A stretch of DNA of 64,000 bases from Deinobacterium chartae (GTDB taxonomy: Bacteria > Deinococcota > Deinococci > Deinococcales > Deinococcaceae): the NCBI RefSeq assembly GCF_014202645.1, contig NZ_JACHHG010000001.1:186001-250000 (forward strand). The letters run 5' to 3'. A program made the position numbers and the translations under genes. Shown here piece after piece: positions 25,981-36,999 of this stretch (positions are counted from its first letter, which is position 1; each line of letters starts with the position of its first letter). The notes beneath the pieces are model-generated. The model was not told the origin of the DNA and did not search any database. It saw only the letters and a program-made list of their open reading frames with translations.

Positions 25981-25995
25981 TTAAACATCATACGT
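25977..25995. promoter_or_regulatory. Operator copy 2 (operon side)
   Basis: Reverse complement of copy 1 with core TATGATGTTT and flank AAATC conserved. It overlaps the -10 and start site of the sugar operon. Confidence 0.65.
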
Positions 25996-26085
25996 TTTTA
26001 GGTACGGCCCTCGACCCGCTCGAGCGTTCGCCGTTACCGGATTCGCAGCGCTCGTGCCGAGCGCTGCCTGGGGGGTCAACTGCAC

Positions 26086-26997
26086 ATGTTCGGACTGATC
26101 GTTCCTACCGTCACCCCGTTCCTCGAGGGCAAGCTCGACCCCGCCGGCGTCGAACGCCTCGCGGACTACTACCGCCGGCGCGCGGTCCGCTACCTCTTCC
26201 CCACCGGCACCACCGGCGAGTTCCCGCTGCTCTCGCACCAAGAACGCCTCGAGCTGCTGCGCTTGTTCCGGCGCAGCGCCCCCGACCTCGAGCTGATCGC
26301 GCACGTCGGCAGCGCCAGCCTCGAGGAGGCCGTGGCCCTCAGCGCCGACGCGGCCCATCTGGGCGTGCGTTACGCCGCGGCAGTCACCCCCTACTACTTC
26401 GCCTACGACCAGCAGGCCCTGCTCGACTACTACCGCGCGCTGTGCGCCACGCAGCCGCAGATGTCGTTTTTCGCCTACACCATCCCGCAGCGCGCCGGAA
26501 ACACCCTGAGCGTGGACACGGTGGCCCGCCTGCGCGAGATTCCCAACCTGATCGGCATCAAGGACTCTACCGGAGACCTCGGGCGCCTGCTGGAGCTGGT
26601 GCGCCTGGACGCGCTGAGCGTGGTGGCCGGCGCCGACGACCACGCGCTGCCGTTTCTGCGCGCCGGCGGGCAGGGCTTTGTCTCCGGACCGGGCGCGGTG
26701 GTTCCCGAACTGTTCCAGGCCCTCGAGGCGGCCCATGCGGCGGGCGACGCTGCGGGCGCCGAGCAGGCTTTCGCGCTGATCCGCCGTTTCGGTCCGCTGA
26801 TCGGCGGGGGCGGCCGCATCGACTTGCTGCGCGAGGGCCTGCGCTGGCGCGGGGTGGACACCGGCGAGAGCCGCGCGCCCCTGCCGCGCCTGAGCGCTGC
26901 CGAACGCGCCCGCTTTCACCAGGACATGAACGACTTTGCCCAGCAGGTACGGGCTGCCGGAATCGACTTCCCGGCCCCGCACGCCGCCTACGCCTGA
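26086..26997 (+). CDS. DapA/NanA-family class I aldolase
   Basis: 303 residues, a TIM-barrel of the dihydrodipicolinate synthase/N-acetylneuraminate lyase superfamily. The substrate-carboxylate loop PTGTTGEF, catalytic tyrosine in FFAYTIPQ (about residue 131) and Schiff-base lysine in GIKDSTGD (Lys159) are intact. Members cleave or condense pyruvate with an aldehyde: sialic acid lyase, 2-keto-3-deoxy-sugar-acid aldolase and others. Context (sugar importer, sialidase-like protein, isomerase, kinase) argues for sugar catabolism, not lysine synthesis. First gene of the operon, about 100 bases after the promoter. Confidence 0.9.
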   Translation: MFGLIVPTVTPFLEGKLDPAGVERLADYYRRRAVRYLFPTGTTGEFPLLSHQERLELLRLFRRSAPDLELIAHVGSASLEEAVALSADAAHLGVRYAAAVTPYYFAYDQQALLDYYRALCATQPQMSFFAYTIPQRAGNTLSVDTVARLREIPNLIGIKDSTGDLGRLLELVRLDALSVVAGADDHALPFLRAGGQGFVSGPGAVVPELFQALEAAHAAGDAAGAEQAFALIRRFGPLIGGGGRIDLLREGLRWRGVDTGESRAPLPRLSAAERARFHQDMNDFAQQVRAAGIDFPAPHAAYA

Positions 26998-27020
26998 AAT
27001 CCCCTTTCCCGGAGGTTCTC

Positions 27021-28295
27021 ATGAAAAAACGCGCGATCCTTCCTCTTGCTCTCACCGCAGCGCTCGCCAGCGGCGCGCAGGCCCAGCGGCCCATGCAGCT
27101 CGAGTTCTGGGGCGGCTGGACCGGCCCGGACGCCGACGTGATGCGCGACATCGTCGCAAAGTGGAACAAGGAGCACCCCAACGTACAGGTCAAGCTGACC
27201 ACCCAGCAGTGGACCCCGCTGTTCCAGAAGTTCGTCTTGCAGGCCCGCGCCGGCAATCCGCCGGACCTGCTGGCCCTCAACGCCCCGGCCATCCCCCAGT
27301 GGGCCGACTTGGGCACCCTCACCCCGCTCGACGACCTGATCGCCAAGGCCAAGATCAAGTCCGGCGACTTTGCCGCGGTGGTGTGGAAAGGCTCGTTCTA
27401 TCAGGGCAAGCAGTACGGCATCCCGCTCGACCAGCACATGCACGGCCTGTTCATCAACGCCGACTTGTTCCGCAAGGCCGGGCTCGATCCGTCCAAACCG
27501 CCGCGCACCGGCAAGGCCCTGGTCGACGCGGCCATCAAGCTCACCGTGGACGCCAACGGCAAGCACCCGAACGAAAAAGGCTTCGACGCCAGCAAGGTCC
27601 GGCAGTGGGGCCTCTCGATTCCCACCAACCACCACGGCTTTTACATGTGGTACGCCCTGATGGCCCAGCAGGGCGAGACGCTGCTCAACAGCGCGGGCAA
27701 CCAGACCGGCTACGACGCGGGCAAGTCCCAGAAGGCCTGGCAGTTCCTGAACGACTTGGTGTTCAAGCACAAGGTGGTGCCCGTGGGCTCCGCGCGCCCC
27801 GCCGATGACTTCCGCGCGGGCCGCACCGCCATGCTGATCGACGGTGCCTGGCAGCTGCCGGCCCTCGAGGGCCAAGAGGGTCTGAAGTTCGTCACCGCGC
27901 CGTTCCCGCAGGTGTTCTCCAAGCCCGCGGTGTGGGGCGCAGGCCACACCCTGACCATCCCGGCCCAAAAGGACAAGGCCCGCCAGCAGGCCGCCTTCGA
28001 AGTCGCCGCCTGGATCGTGAAGAACAGCGAGCTGTGGGCCAAGGCCGGACACATTCCGGCCTTAAAGACCGCCGCGATCAAAGCCAAGAGCCTGCCCGGC
28101 CGCAGCGCCTTCGTGAACCAGCTGCAGGCCGAGGTGATGGTGCCGCCGATCCTCAAGAGCGCCGAGGTGTTCTCGGCCGACGCCACCAGCCCGATCGTGG
28201 TGGCGAGCCAAGCGGCCCTGGTCGCCAACAAGCCGCTGGGCGACGTGGACAAGGCGATGCGCACCGCGCTCGACCGACTGCTGTCCCAACCCTGA
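27021..28295 (+). CDS. Sugar ABC transporter solute-binding protein
   Basis: 424 residues. Signal peptide (MKKRAILPLALTAALASGAQA) and a family 1 extracellular binding domain: LEFWGGWTGPDADVMRDIVAKWNKEHPNV, YGIPLDQHMHGLFIN, GRTAMLIDGAW and the C-terminal helices typical of sugar binders. GGAGGT precedes the ATG. No lipobox, so periplasmic or surface retained by other means. A 12-bp hairpin follows the gene and would favour excess of this subunit over the permeases. Ligand unknown but shares its operon with a sialidase-like protein and a fucose-isomerase-like enzyme. Confidence 0.93.
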   Translation: MKKRAILPLALTAALASGAQAQRPMQLEFWGGWTGPDADVMRDIVAKWNKEHPNVQVKLTTQQWTPLFQKFVLQARAGNPPDLLALNAPAIPQWADLGTLTPLDDLIAKAKIKSGDFAAVVWKGSFYQGKQYGIPLDQHMHGLFINADLFRKAGLDPSKPPRTGKALVDAAIKLTVDANGKHPNEKGFDASKVRQWGLSIPTNHHGFYMWYALMAQQGETLLNSAGNQTGYDAGKSQKAWQFLNDLVFKHKVVPVGSARPADDFRAGRTAMLIDGAWQLPALEGQEGLKFVTAPFPQVFSKPAVWGAGHTLTIPAQKDKARQQAAFEVAAWIVKNSELWAKAGHIPALKTAAIKAKSLPGRSAFVNQLQAEVMVPPILKSAEVFSADATSPIVVASQAALVANKPLGDVDKAMRTALDRLLSQP

Positions 28296-28302
28296 TCTCA
28301 TC

Positions 28303-28341
28303 GGCGGGGCCGCCCGGGGTTCGCTCCGAGGCGGCCCCGCC
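28303..28341 (+). repeat. Hairpin between binding-protein and permease genes
   Basis: A perfect 12-bp stem (28303-28314 with 28330-28341) and 15-base loop. It lies just after the binding-protein stop with no T-tract, the arrangement expected of an mRNA-stabilising or attenuating element. Confidence 0.7.
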
Positions 28342-28363
28342 TGCTCGGCACGGAGGCGTGCGC

Positions 28364-29272
28364 ATGTTGTCCAAGGCCAATCCAGAACCCACCACCCGCA
28401 CGGTCCGGCGCATCAAGATTCCCTGGACCCCGATCCTGTTTCTACTGCCCTACCTCGTCGTTTTCCTGCTGTTCCGCTTTGGTCCTACCGTGGCGGGCGT
28501 ACTGGTCAGCTTTACCAACTGGAAGGTCATCGGTACGCCCGAGTGGGCCGGGATGGGCAACTACCGCGCACTGTTCGGTGACCCGCTGTTCCTGGTTGCC
28601 CTGAAAAACACCGTGGCCTTCTTGCTGATGGCCGCTCCGGCCACGGTGGTCCTGGGCCTGATGCTGGCCCTGCTGCTGAACAAGAAGCTGTTCGGGCGCG
28701 CCATCGCCCGCACGGTGATCTTCGCGCCTTACGCGGTGATGTTCACGGTGGCCGGCATCATCTGGAACTGGATGTACGACTCCAACTTCGGCCTGATCAA
28801 CCAGACCCTCGAGAGCTGGGGACTGGGCAAGGTGCCGTGGCTGACCTCCGAGCAGTTCGCGCTGATGGCCATCGCCATCGTGATGGTGTGGTGGCTGACC
28901 GGCTACGCCATGGTGCTGTTCCTGGCGGGATTGCAAGACATTCCCGAGGAACTGTACGAGGCAGCCTCGATCGACGGCGCCTCGAGCCTGCAGAAGTTCC
29001 GCTGGGTCACGCTGCCGCTGCTGGCCCCCACCACCTTTATCGTGGTGATGCTGGTGGTGATCAACGTGTTCCAGATCTTCGACCTGGTGTACGTGATGAC
29101 CAACGGCGGGCCGGGCACCTCCACGCTGACCCTGGTTCACTACATGTACGTCTCGGCCTTCAGCCAGCTCAAGCTCGGCTACGGCTCGGCCATCGCGGTG
29201 GTGGTGTTCGTGATCCTGACCGCCCTGGCCTTTGTGCAGACCCGTTTCCTGCGCCAGGAGGTGAACGCGTGA
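28364..29272 (+). CDS. Sugar ABC transporter permease (MalF type)
   Basis: 302 residues, six membrane helices. The cytoplasmic EAA loop that docks the ATPase is present (EELYEAASIDGASSLQKF...LPLL, about residues 195-220), and NGGPGTSTLTL near the end is typical of MalF-like permeases. The ATG at 28364 has GGAGG seven bases upstream. The end overlaps the second permease by GTGA. No ATP-binding subunit is encoded in this operon, so a shared MsmK/UgpC-type ATPase elsewhere is needed. Confidence 0.93.
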   Translation: MLSKANPEPTTRTVRRIKIPWTPILFLLPYLVVFLLFRFGPTVAGVLVSFTNWKVIGTPEWAGMGNYRALFGDPLFLVALKNTVAFLLMAAPATVVLGLMLALLLNKKLFGRAIARTVIFAPYAVMFTVAGIIWNWMYDSNFGLINQTLESWGLGKVPWLTSEQFALMAIAIVMVWWLTGYAMVLFLAGLQDIPEELYEAASIDGASSLQKFRWVTLPLLAPTTFIVVMLVVINVFQIFDLVYVMTNGGPGTSTLTLVHYMYVSAFSQLKLGYGSAIAVVVFVILTALAFVQTRFLRQEVNA

Positions 29273-30108
29273 TCAAGCCGGTTTCCAAGGCCCTCAGCCA
29301 CCTGGTGATGGCGCTGGCCGCCATCGCCTTCGCCGTACCGCTGCTGTGGCTGCTGTCCAGCTCGCTCAAACCCGAATCCCAGATCATCGAGGTGCCACCG
29401 AACTGGATTCCGCGCACCTTCACCCTCGAGAACTTCGACAAGGTGCTCACCACCTTCCCGTTCATGCAGTGGTTCGTCAACAGCGTGGTCGTCGCGGTGA
29501 TCTCCACGGCGGTGGTGCTGCTGCTGAGCTCGATGGCCGCCTACGCGCTGGCGCGCTTCCGCTTTCGGGGCCGCGACGCGCTGCTGGCCGTGATCGTCTC
29601 GATGCTGCTGGTTCCGATTCAGGTCACCATCGTCCCGCTGTTCATCCTGTTCTCCGACTGGGGCGAACTGAACACCTACACCGCGCTGGTGCTGCCCACC
29701 GCCGCCAACGTCACCGGCGTGTTTTTGCTGCGCCAGTTCTTTCTGTCGATCCCGCGCGAACTCGAGGAGGCCGCGCGCATCGACGGCGCGAGCGACTTGC
29801 GGATCTGGTGGAGCATCATCATGCCGCTGGCCAAGCCGGCCCTGGCAGCGGTGGCAGCCCTGACCTTCGTGAGCAGCTGGAACAACTTTATGTGGCCGCT
29901 GGTTGCGACCAGCTCGGACGCGGTCAAGACGCTGCCGGTAGGCATCGCCCAGTTCATGAGTGCGACCAGCGGTGCCAGCGGCTCGGCCCCGGCCTACGGC
30001 CCACCGCTCGCTGCCGCCGTGATGGCCACGCTGCCCGCCCTGATCGCTTTCATCGCCCTGCAACGCTTCTTCGTGGCCGGCGTGACCAGCTCGGGAGTCA
30101 AAGGATGA
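29269..30108 (+). CDS. Sugar ABC transporter permease (MalG type)
   Basis: 279 residues starting at a GTG that overlaps the previous stop. Six membrane helices, MalG-type SSLKPESQI after the first, PIQVTIVPLFILFSD, and the EAA loop ELEEAARIDGASDLRIWW (about residues 165-182). Forms the heteromeric membrane channel with the preceding permease. The end overlaps the sialidase-like gene by ATGA. Confidence 0.93.
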   Translation: MIKPVSKALSHLVMALAAIAFAVPLLWLLSSSLKPESQIIEVPPNWIPRTFTLENFDKVLTTFPFMQWFVNSVVVAVISTAVVLLLSSMAAYALARFRFRGRDALLAVIVSMLLVPIQVTIVPLFILFSDWGELNTYTALVLPTAANVTGVFLLRQFFLSIPRELEEAARIDGASDLRIWWSIIMPLAKPALAAVAALTFVSSWNNFMWPLVATSSDAVKTLPVGIAQFMSATSGASGSAPAYGPPLAAAVMATLPALIAFIALQRFFVAGVTSSGVKG

Positions 30109-31097
30109 GCGCGCCGCTCCCGCAGCCCCGCCTCGAGGCCTCGTGGCCCGCCGCCGTGGACCGCGTCACCCCGTTCTGCCACGGTTCCAGCGTGCTGCCG
30201 CTGCCCGGCGGGGACGTGCTGGCCGCGTGGTTCGGGGGCAGCTGGGAAGCCCGGACCGATACCGGCATCTACCTGGCACGCCTCGTATCCGGCCAGGCGA
30301 GCTGGAGCGCTCCCGAACAGGTGGTGGCGCCCCAGGGCCACGCCCACGGCAACGCGGTGCTGGCACTGCACCCCGACGGCACGGTCTACCTGTTCTATTT
30401 CCGCAGCTACGGCTCGTGGTGCGACGACGGACGCAGCTTTTACCGCACCTCGAGCGACCTGGGACGCTCGTGGTCCGCCGAATGCGCGCTGGGCGGGCCC
30501 GCAGGCCTGCTGGTCAAGAACAAGCCCTGCGTCTTAGGCGGCCGCTTCCTGCTGCCGGTATACGACGAGGTGCACTGGCGCTGCGGGCTGGCCATCGGAG
30601 ACCGGCACGGCTGGACTGTGCACACCGACATCGGCGCGCCGGACCTCGAGGTGATTCAAGGAGCGGTGGTCCAGGCCGCCGACGCCTCGCTGCACCTGCT
30701 GATGCGCTCGAGGTCCGGCGCGGTGTGTGACAGCGTGTCCACCGACGGCGGGCATCGCTGGAGCGAGGCCTTCGCGCTGGAAGTTCCCAACCCCAACAGC
30801 GGTCTGGACGCGGTCAGCCTGCCAGGCGGGCGCTTTTTGATGGTGCACAACCCCGCCCGCGAGGTGATCTTCGACATCCTCGACCCCACCGCCCGCGACG
30901 GGCGCTACCCCCTGGTGGTGTCGCGCTCGGACGACGGCGGGAAAAGCTGGCACACGGTCTGCACCCTCGAGGAGGGACCGGGCGAGTTTTCGTACCCGGC
31001 AGCCGCCCTGGGGCCCGACGGCGCCCTGCACATCACCTACACCTACCAGCGCCGCGGGATTCGCTACGTGCGGATCCCCGATCCCACGCTCCTGTGA
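30105..31097 (+). CDS. Sialidase-like six-bladed beta-propeller (BNR/Asp-box) protein
   Basis: 330 residues. Three Asp-boxes are visible: SSDLGRSW (about residue 120), STDGGHRW (about 213) and SDDGGKSW (about 280), with an N-terminal HGSSVLPLPGGDVLAAWFGG typical of BNR_2 exo-sialidase-like proteins. There is no signal peptide, so it acts in the cytoplasm on an imported compound. It may be a glycoside hydrolase or a sugar-binding/lyase relative; true sialidase activity is not established. The ATG overlaps the permease stop, which ties it tightly to transport. Confidence 0.85.
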   Translation: MSAPLPQPRLEASWPAAVDRVTPFCHGSSVLPLPGGDVLAAWFGGSWEARTDTGIYLARLVSGQASWSAPEQVVAPQGHAHGNAVLALHPDGTVYLFYFRSYGSWCDDGRSFYRTSSDLGRSWSAECALGGPAGLLVKNKPCVLGGRFLLPVYDEVHWRCGLAIGDRHGWTVHTDIGAPDLEVIQGAVVQAADASLHLLMRSRSGAVCDSVSTDGGHRWSEAFALEVPNPNSGLDAVSLPGGRFLMVHNPAREVIFDILDPTARDGRYPLVVSRSDDGGKSWHTVCTLEEGPGEFSYPAAALGPDGALHITYTYQRRGIRYVRIPDPTLL

Positions 31098-31112
31098 AAG
31101 GACCCGCGTTTC

Positions 31113-32729
31113 ATGCCTGACGCCAGCTACCCCCTGACCCACGCCTACCTCGTCGCCAGCGGGGATCTGCGGCTCGCCGCCAACCAGGACTGCTGGCCCG
31201 CCCAGGCCCGCATGGAAGCCCAGCTCACCGCCGCGCTGGAAAAACTGGGCGTGCGCGTGACCCGCGCACACGACTTCGACCCGGTCGAGGGCCACGGTTT
31301 CATCTCCAGCCAGCGCATGGGGATGAACATATTCCGCGACATCCCCAAAGACGCCGCCGTGATCGTGGCCGAAGCGGTGTGGCAGTACAGCTATCACGTG
31401 CTCGCGGGCCTGCGCGACCACCAGGGCCCCATCCTGACCGTCGCCAACTGGAGCGGCCAGTGGCCGGGCCTGGTCGGCCTGCTGAACCTCAACGGCAGCC
31501 TGACCAAGATGGGCGTGCGCTACGCCTCGCTGTGGAGCGAGGACTTCCAGGACGCCTTTTTCGAGGAGAAGCTGCGCGAGTGGGTCCGCAGCGGCCACGT
31601 CACCCACGACCTGAGCCACGTCCGCCCCCTCGAGGCAGCTACCCTGAGCCCGCAGGCGCGCGCGCTGGGTGAGCGCCTCGCCGCCGAGCTGCGGCGCGAC
31701 AAGGCCATCTTGGGCGTGTTCGACGAGGGCTGTATGGGCATGTACAACGCCATCATCGACGATGAGCTGATGAACCCCTGCGGCATTTACAAGGAGCGGC
31801 TGAGCCAGTCGGCGCTGGTGGCCGAGATGCGGCAGGTCAGCGACTCGGAGGCGGAAGCGGCCCTGGCGTGGCTGACTGCGCGGGGCATGCGCTTCAACTT
31901 CGGCACGGATCCCGCCACCGAACTCACCCGCCCGCAGACCGTAGAACAGCTGAAGATGTACATCGCGGCGGTGCGCATCGCTGCACGCTTCGGTTGCGAC
32001 GCCATCGGCATTCAGTACCAGCAGGGCCTCAAGGACATGACCCCGGCGAGCGACCTGGCCGAAGGCCTGCTGAACAACCCCGACCGCCCCCCGGTCCTGG
32101 ACGCCGCTGACGGTCAGGAACTGTACGCCGGGCAAGCGCTGCCGCACTTTAACGAGGTCGACGAGGGGGCGGGCATCGACGCCCTGGTCACCAACCGCAT
32201 CTGGCGCGCGCTGGGCCTCGAGGAGTCCACCACCTTGCACGACCTGCGCTGGGGCGGCGAGTACGGCGGCGAGTTCGTATGGGTCCTGCTGATCTCGGGC
32301 GCGGCTCCGGCCTCGCACTTCGTGGGCGGCTACGCCGGGGCCAGCAGCGACCGCCAGCCCCCGATGTTTTTCCGGCTGGGCGGCGGGACCCTCAAGGGCG
32401 TCAGCCGCCCCGGCGAGCTGGTCTGGTCGCGCGTCTACGTGCAGGGTGGCGCGCTGCACGCCGACTTGGGCCTGGGGCGCTGCGTCGCGCTGCCCGAGGA
32501 AGAGGTGCAGCGCCGCTGGCAGGCTACCAACCCGCAGTGGCCGATCATGAACGCCGTCTTCGAGGGGGTCAGCCGTGACCAGATGATGGCCAAGCACCAG
32601 GCCAACCACATCAACGTGGCCTACGCCAACGACCGCGCCAGCGCGATAACGGCCCTCGAGGCAAAGGCGGCGATGCTGGCCGCCATGGGCCTGCAGGTGA
32701 AGCTGTGCGGAAGCTGGGAGCGCGCATGA
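31113..32729 (+). CDS. L-fucose/arabinose-isomerase-like protein
   Basis: 538 residues. The length and layout match the fucose-isomerase-like family: an N-terminal Rossmann-type half (FISSQRMGMNIFRDIP, AVIVAEAVWQYSYHVLAG, TVANWSGQWPG), a middle domain with FDEGCMGMYNAIIDDELMNP (the acidic pair typical of the manganese site), and a C-terminal barrel. Such enzymes interconvert aldose and ketose. The product would be a substrate for the FGGY kinase that follows with an ATGA overlap. Actual sugar unknown; L-fucose itself is not implied. Confidence 0.85.
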   Translation: MPDASYPLTHAYLVASGDLRLAANQDCWPAQARMEAQLTAALEKLGVRVTRAHDFDPVEGHGFISSQRMGMNIFRDIPKDAAVIVAEAVWQYSYHVLAGLRDHQGPILTVANWSGQWPGLVGLLNLNGSLTKMGVRYASLWSEDFQDAFFEEKLREWVRSGHVTHDLSHVRPLEAATLSPQARALGERLAAELRRDKAILGVFDEGCMGMYNAIIDDELMNPCGIYKERLSQSALVAEMRQVSDSEAEAALAWLTARGMRFNFGTDPATELTRPQTVEQLKMYIAAVRIAARFGCDAIGIQYQQGLKDMTPASDLAEGLLNNPDRPPVLDAADGQELYAGQALPHFNEVDEGAGIDALVTNRIWRALGLEESTTLHDLRWGGEYGGEFVWVLLISGAAPASHFVGGYAGASSDRQPPMFFRLGGGTLKGVSRPGELVWSRVYVQGGALHADLGLGRCVALPEEEVQRRWQATNPQWPIMNAVFEGVSRDQMMAKHQANHINVAYANDRASAITALEAKAAMLAAMGLQVKLCGSWERA

Positions 32730-34222
32730 GCGAACTGCTGCTGGGTATCGACGTCGGGACGTACAGCAGCAAGGGCGTGCTGGTCACGCCCGGCGGCGAG
32801 ATCCTCAAAAGCCACGTCGTACCGCACGGCATCCGCTTGCCCAGACCCGGTCACGTGGAGCAAGACGCCGAGGCGGTGTGGTGGCACGACGTGGTCGAGC
32901 TCTGCCGGGCGTTGCTCGACGGCGCGCCGTACAGCGGCCGGGACGTGGCCGCCCTGGCCGTCAGCGCGATCGGGCCCTGCCTGCTGCCGCTGGACGGCGA
33001 CGGCAGACCGCTGCGCCCCGGCATCCTGTACGGCGTGGATACCCGCGCCGCGCAGGAGATCGCGGAGCTCGAGGCAGAACTGGGCGCAGAGCACATCCTC
33101 GAGGCGTCGCTGATGAGTCTTACCAGCCAGGCGATCGGGCCCAAGATCCGCTGGCTACAGCGGCACGAACCCGAGGTGTGGGCGCGCACCCGCACGCTTA
33201 CCACCGCCAGCAGCTACCTCACGTGGCGCCTGACCGGGCAGCACCGCATGGACCGCCACACCGCCAGCCACTGGATGCCGATGTACGACCCGCGCGCGCA
33301 CGCCTGGGATCCTGCGCGGGTGCGGCAGCTCATCGGAGCGGTCCAGCTTCCCGAGCTTGGCTGGAGCGACGAGCCTGCCGGGACGGTGAGTGCCGCAGCC
33401 GCAGCCGAGACCGGCCTCGAGGCGGGTACGCCCGTGGCGGTCGGCGCGGTGGACGCGCTGAGCGAGGCCATCAGCGTGGGTGCCGTGCAGCCCGGCGATC
33501 TGATGGTGATGTACGGCAGCACCACCTTCTTCATCCTGGTGCAGGAGCAGCCCACCCCGGACCCGCGCGTGTGGACCGTGTCCGGGGCTTTTGCCGGACA
33601 GTACAATCTGGCGGCGGGCATGAGCACCACCGGCAGTCTGACCCGCTGGTTCCGCGACGAGTTCGCGCGCGACCTGCCCGAAGACGCGGCGTACGCGGCC
33701 CTGTTCCGCGCCGCCCTCGAGGTGCCCGCCGGCTCGGACGGCCTGCTGGTCCTGCCGTATTTCAGCGGCGAGCGCACCCCGATCAACGACCCAAACGCGC
33801 GCGGCGTGATCGCCGGACTGACCCTCTCGCACCGCCGTGAGCACCTGTTTCGCGCGGTCCTCGAGGGGGTGGGATACGGTATCCGCCACAACCTCGAGAC
33901 CTTTGGGGCGCTGGGCGCCCCAATCCGGCGGGTCATCGCGGTGGGCGGCGGCACCCAGTCGGGCGGCTGGGTGCAGATCGTCTCGGACATCAGCGGCGTC
34001 CCGCAACTGCTGCCGCGCACCACCATCGGTGCCAGCTACGGCGACGCCTTCCTGGCCGGGCTGGCCAGCGGACGGGTGCAGCACTCGGACCTGAAGGCGT
34101 GGGTGGGCGAGTTGGACACCATCACGCCCCGCCCGGAGCAGCAGGCGGTGTACGGACAGATGTACCCGCTGTACCTCGAGCTGTACGGGCGCAGCGCTCC
34201 GGTGCTGCACCGGCTGAAGTAA
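32726..34222 (+). CDS. FGGY-family carbohydrate kinase
   Basis: 498 residues, an ASKHA-fold kinase. LLGIDVGTYSSKGVLV is the N-terminal phosphate-1 motif, GAVDALSEAISVG and YGSTTFFI the middle, and RRVIAVGGGTQSGGWVQIVSDI the adenosine and FGGY-type signature near the C-terminus. It phosphorylates a ketose, most likely the isomerase product. The ATG at 32726 overlaps the isomerase stop; a start 21 bases upstream would lengthen the N-terminus beyond the family norm. Last gene of the operon; a 14-bp inverted repeat follows. Confidence 0.92.
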   Translation: MSELLLGIDVGTYSSKGVLVTPGGEILKSHVVPHGIRLPRPGHVEQDAEAVWWHDVVELCRALLDGAPYSGRDVAALAVSAIGPCLLPLDGDGRPLRPGILYGVDTRAAQEIAELEAELGAEHILEASLMSLTSQAIGPKIRWLQRHEPEVWARTRTLTTASSYLTWRLTGQHRMDRHTASHWMPMYDPRAHAWDPARVRQLIGAVQLPELGWSDEPAGTVSAAAAAETGLEAGTPVAVGAVDALSEAISVGAVQPGDLMVMYGSTTFFILVQEQPTPDPRVWTVSGAFAGQYNLAAGMSTTGSLTRWFRDEFARDLPEDAAYAALFRAALEVPAGSDGLLVLPYFSGERTPINDPNARGVIAGLTLSHRREHLFRAVLEGVGYGIRHNLETFGALGAPIRRVIAVGGGTQSGGWVQIVSDISGVPQLLPRTTIGASYGDAFLAGLASGRVQHSDLKAWVGELDTITPRPEQQAVYGQMYPLYLELYGRSAPVLHRLK

Positions 34223-34238
34223 ACCCCGCCTGCCCTGC

Positions 34239-34273
34239 CCCGGTGATTTCGGAGCGGCCCCGAAATCACCGGG
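34239..34273 (+). terminator. Terminator-like inverted repeat after the sugar operon
   Basis: A perfect 14-bp stem (34239-34252 with 34260-34273) with a 7-base loop, 17 bases after the kinase stop. No T-tract. Confidence 0.65.
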
Positions 34274-34343
34274 ACCCTACCGCTCAGAATCCCGAACAGC
34301 GCAGTTTTTGGGAGGAAGCGTTGTGATATGTTGCTCGTGACGC

Positions 34344-36689
<2,346 letters not shown>

Positions 36690-36706
36690 GCCCTGTGTGG
36701 GCCACG

Positions 36707-36740
36707 AAGAGCAGGCCTGTTCAGGCCTGCTCTTCTCTTT
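36707..36740 (+). terminator. Terminator of glnS
   Basis: A 13-bp inverted repeat (36707-36719 with 36722-36734) followed by CTCTTT. The innermost pairs must open to give a loop. Confidence 0.75.
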
Positions 36741-36783
36741 GACGTGTGGCTCGGCACGTCGGCGCTGTCTTTGCGCCCGGTCG

Positions 36784-36820
36784 CAGCACGCGGCTGCGGC
36801 TTTTCCGCAGCCGCGTGCTG
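36784..36820. repeat. Perfect 16-bp inverted repeat
   Basis: Arms 36784-36799 and 36805-36820 with a CTTTT loop, shortly after the glnS terminator and not adjacent to any other gene's end. No T-tract. Backup terminator or the end of a small RNA. Confidence 0.6.
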
Positions 36821-36971
36821 ACATCGCGAGCAGCCCTGTCTCACCGAGTCTTAATAAATCCACCGGCTGTGCTTTAATCGCCTGTTCGGTTTGACGGTAC
36901 TTTTTCGTTTTCTGGAATTAGTTCAATATTTAATTTCATCTTTAATCTTCCGGCTGTCCGAGTTCGGCAGA

Positions 36972-36999
36972 TTGATTACAGACAGAATTAAGGAATAAT
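36972..36999 (+). promoter_or_regulatory. Candidate promoter for cytochrome c gene
   Basis: TTGATT (36972-36977), 16 bases, AATAAT (36994-36999) in AT-rich sequence. It would give a leader of about 260 bases. Confidence 0.45.

Noticed and set aside
26086-26997. Assignment as lysine-pathway dihydrodipicolinate synthase (dapA)
   Set aside because: Operon context is sugar uptake and catabolism with its own GntR regulator; the fold alone does not give the substrate.
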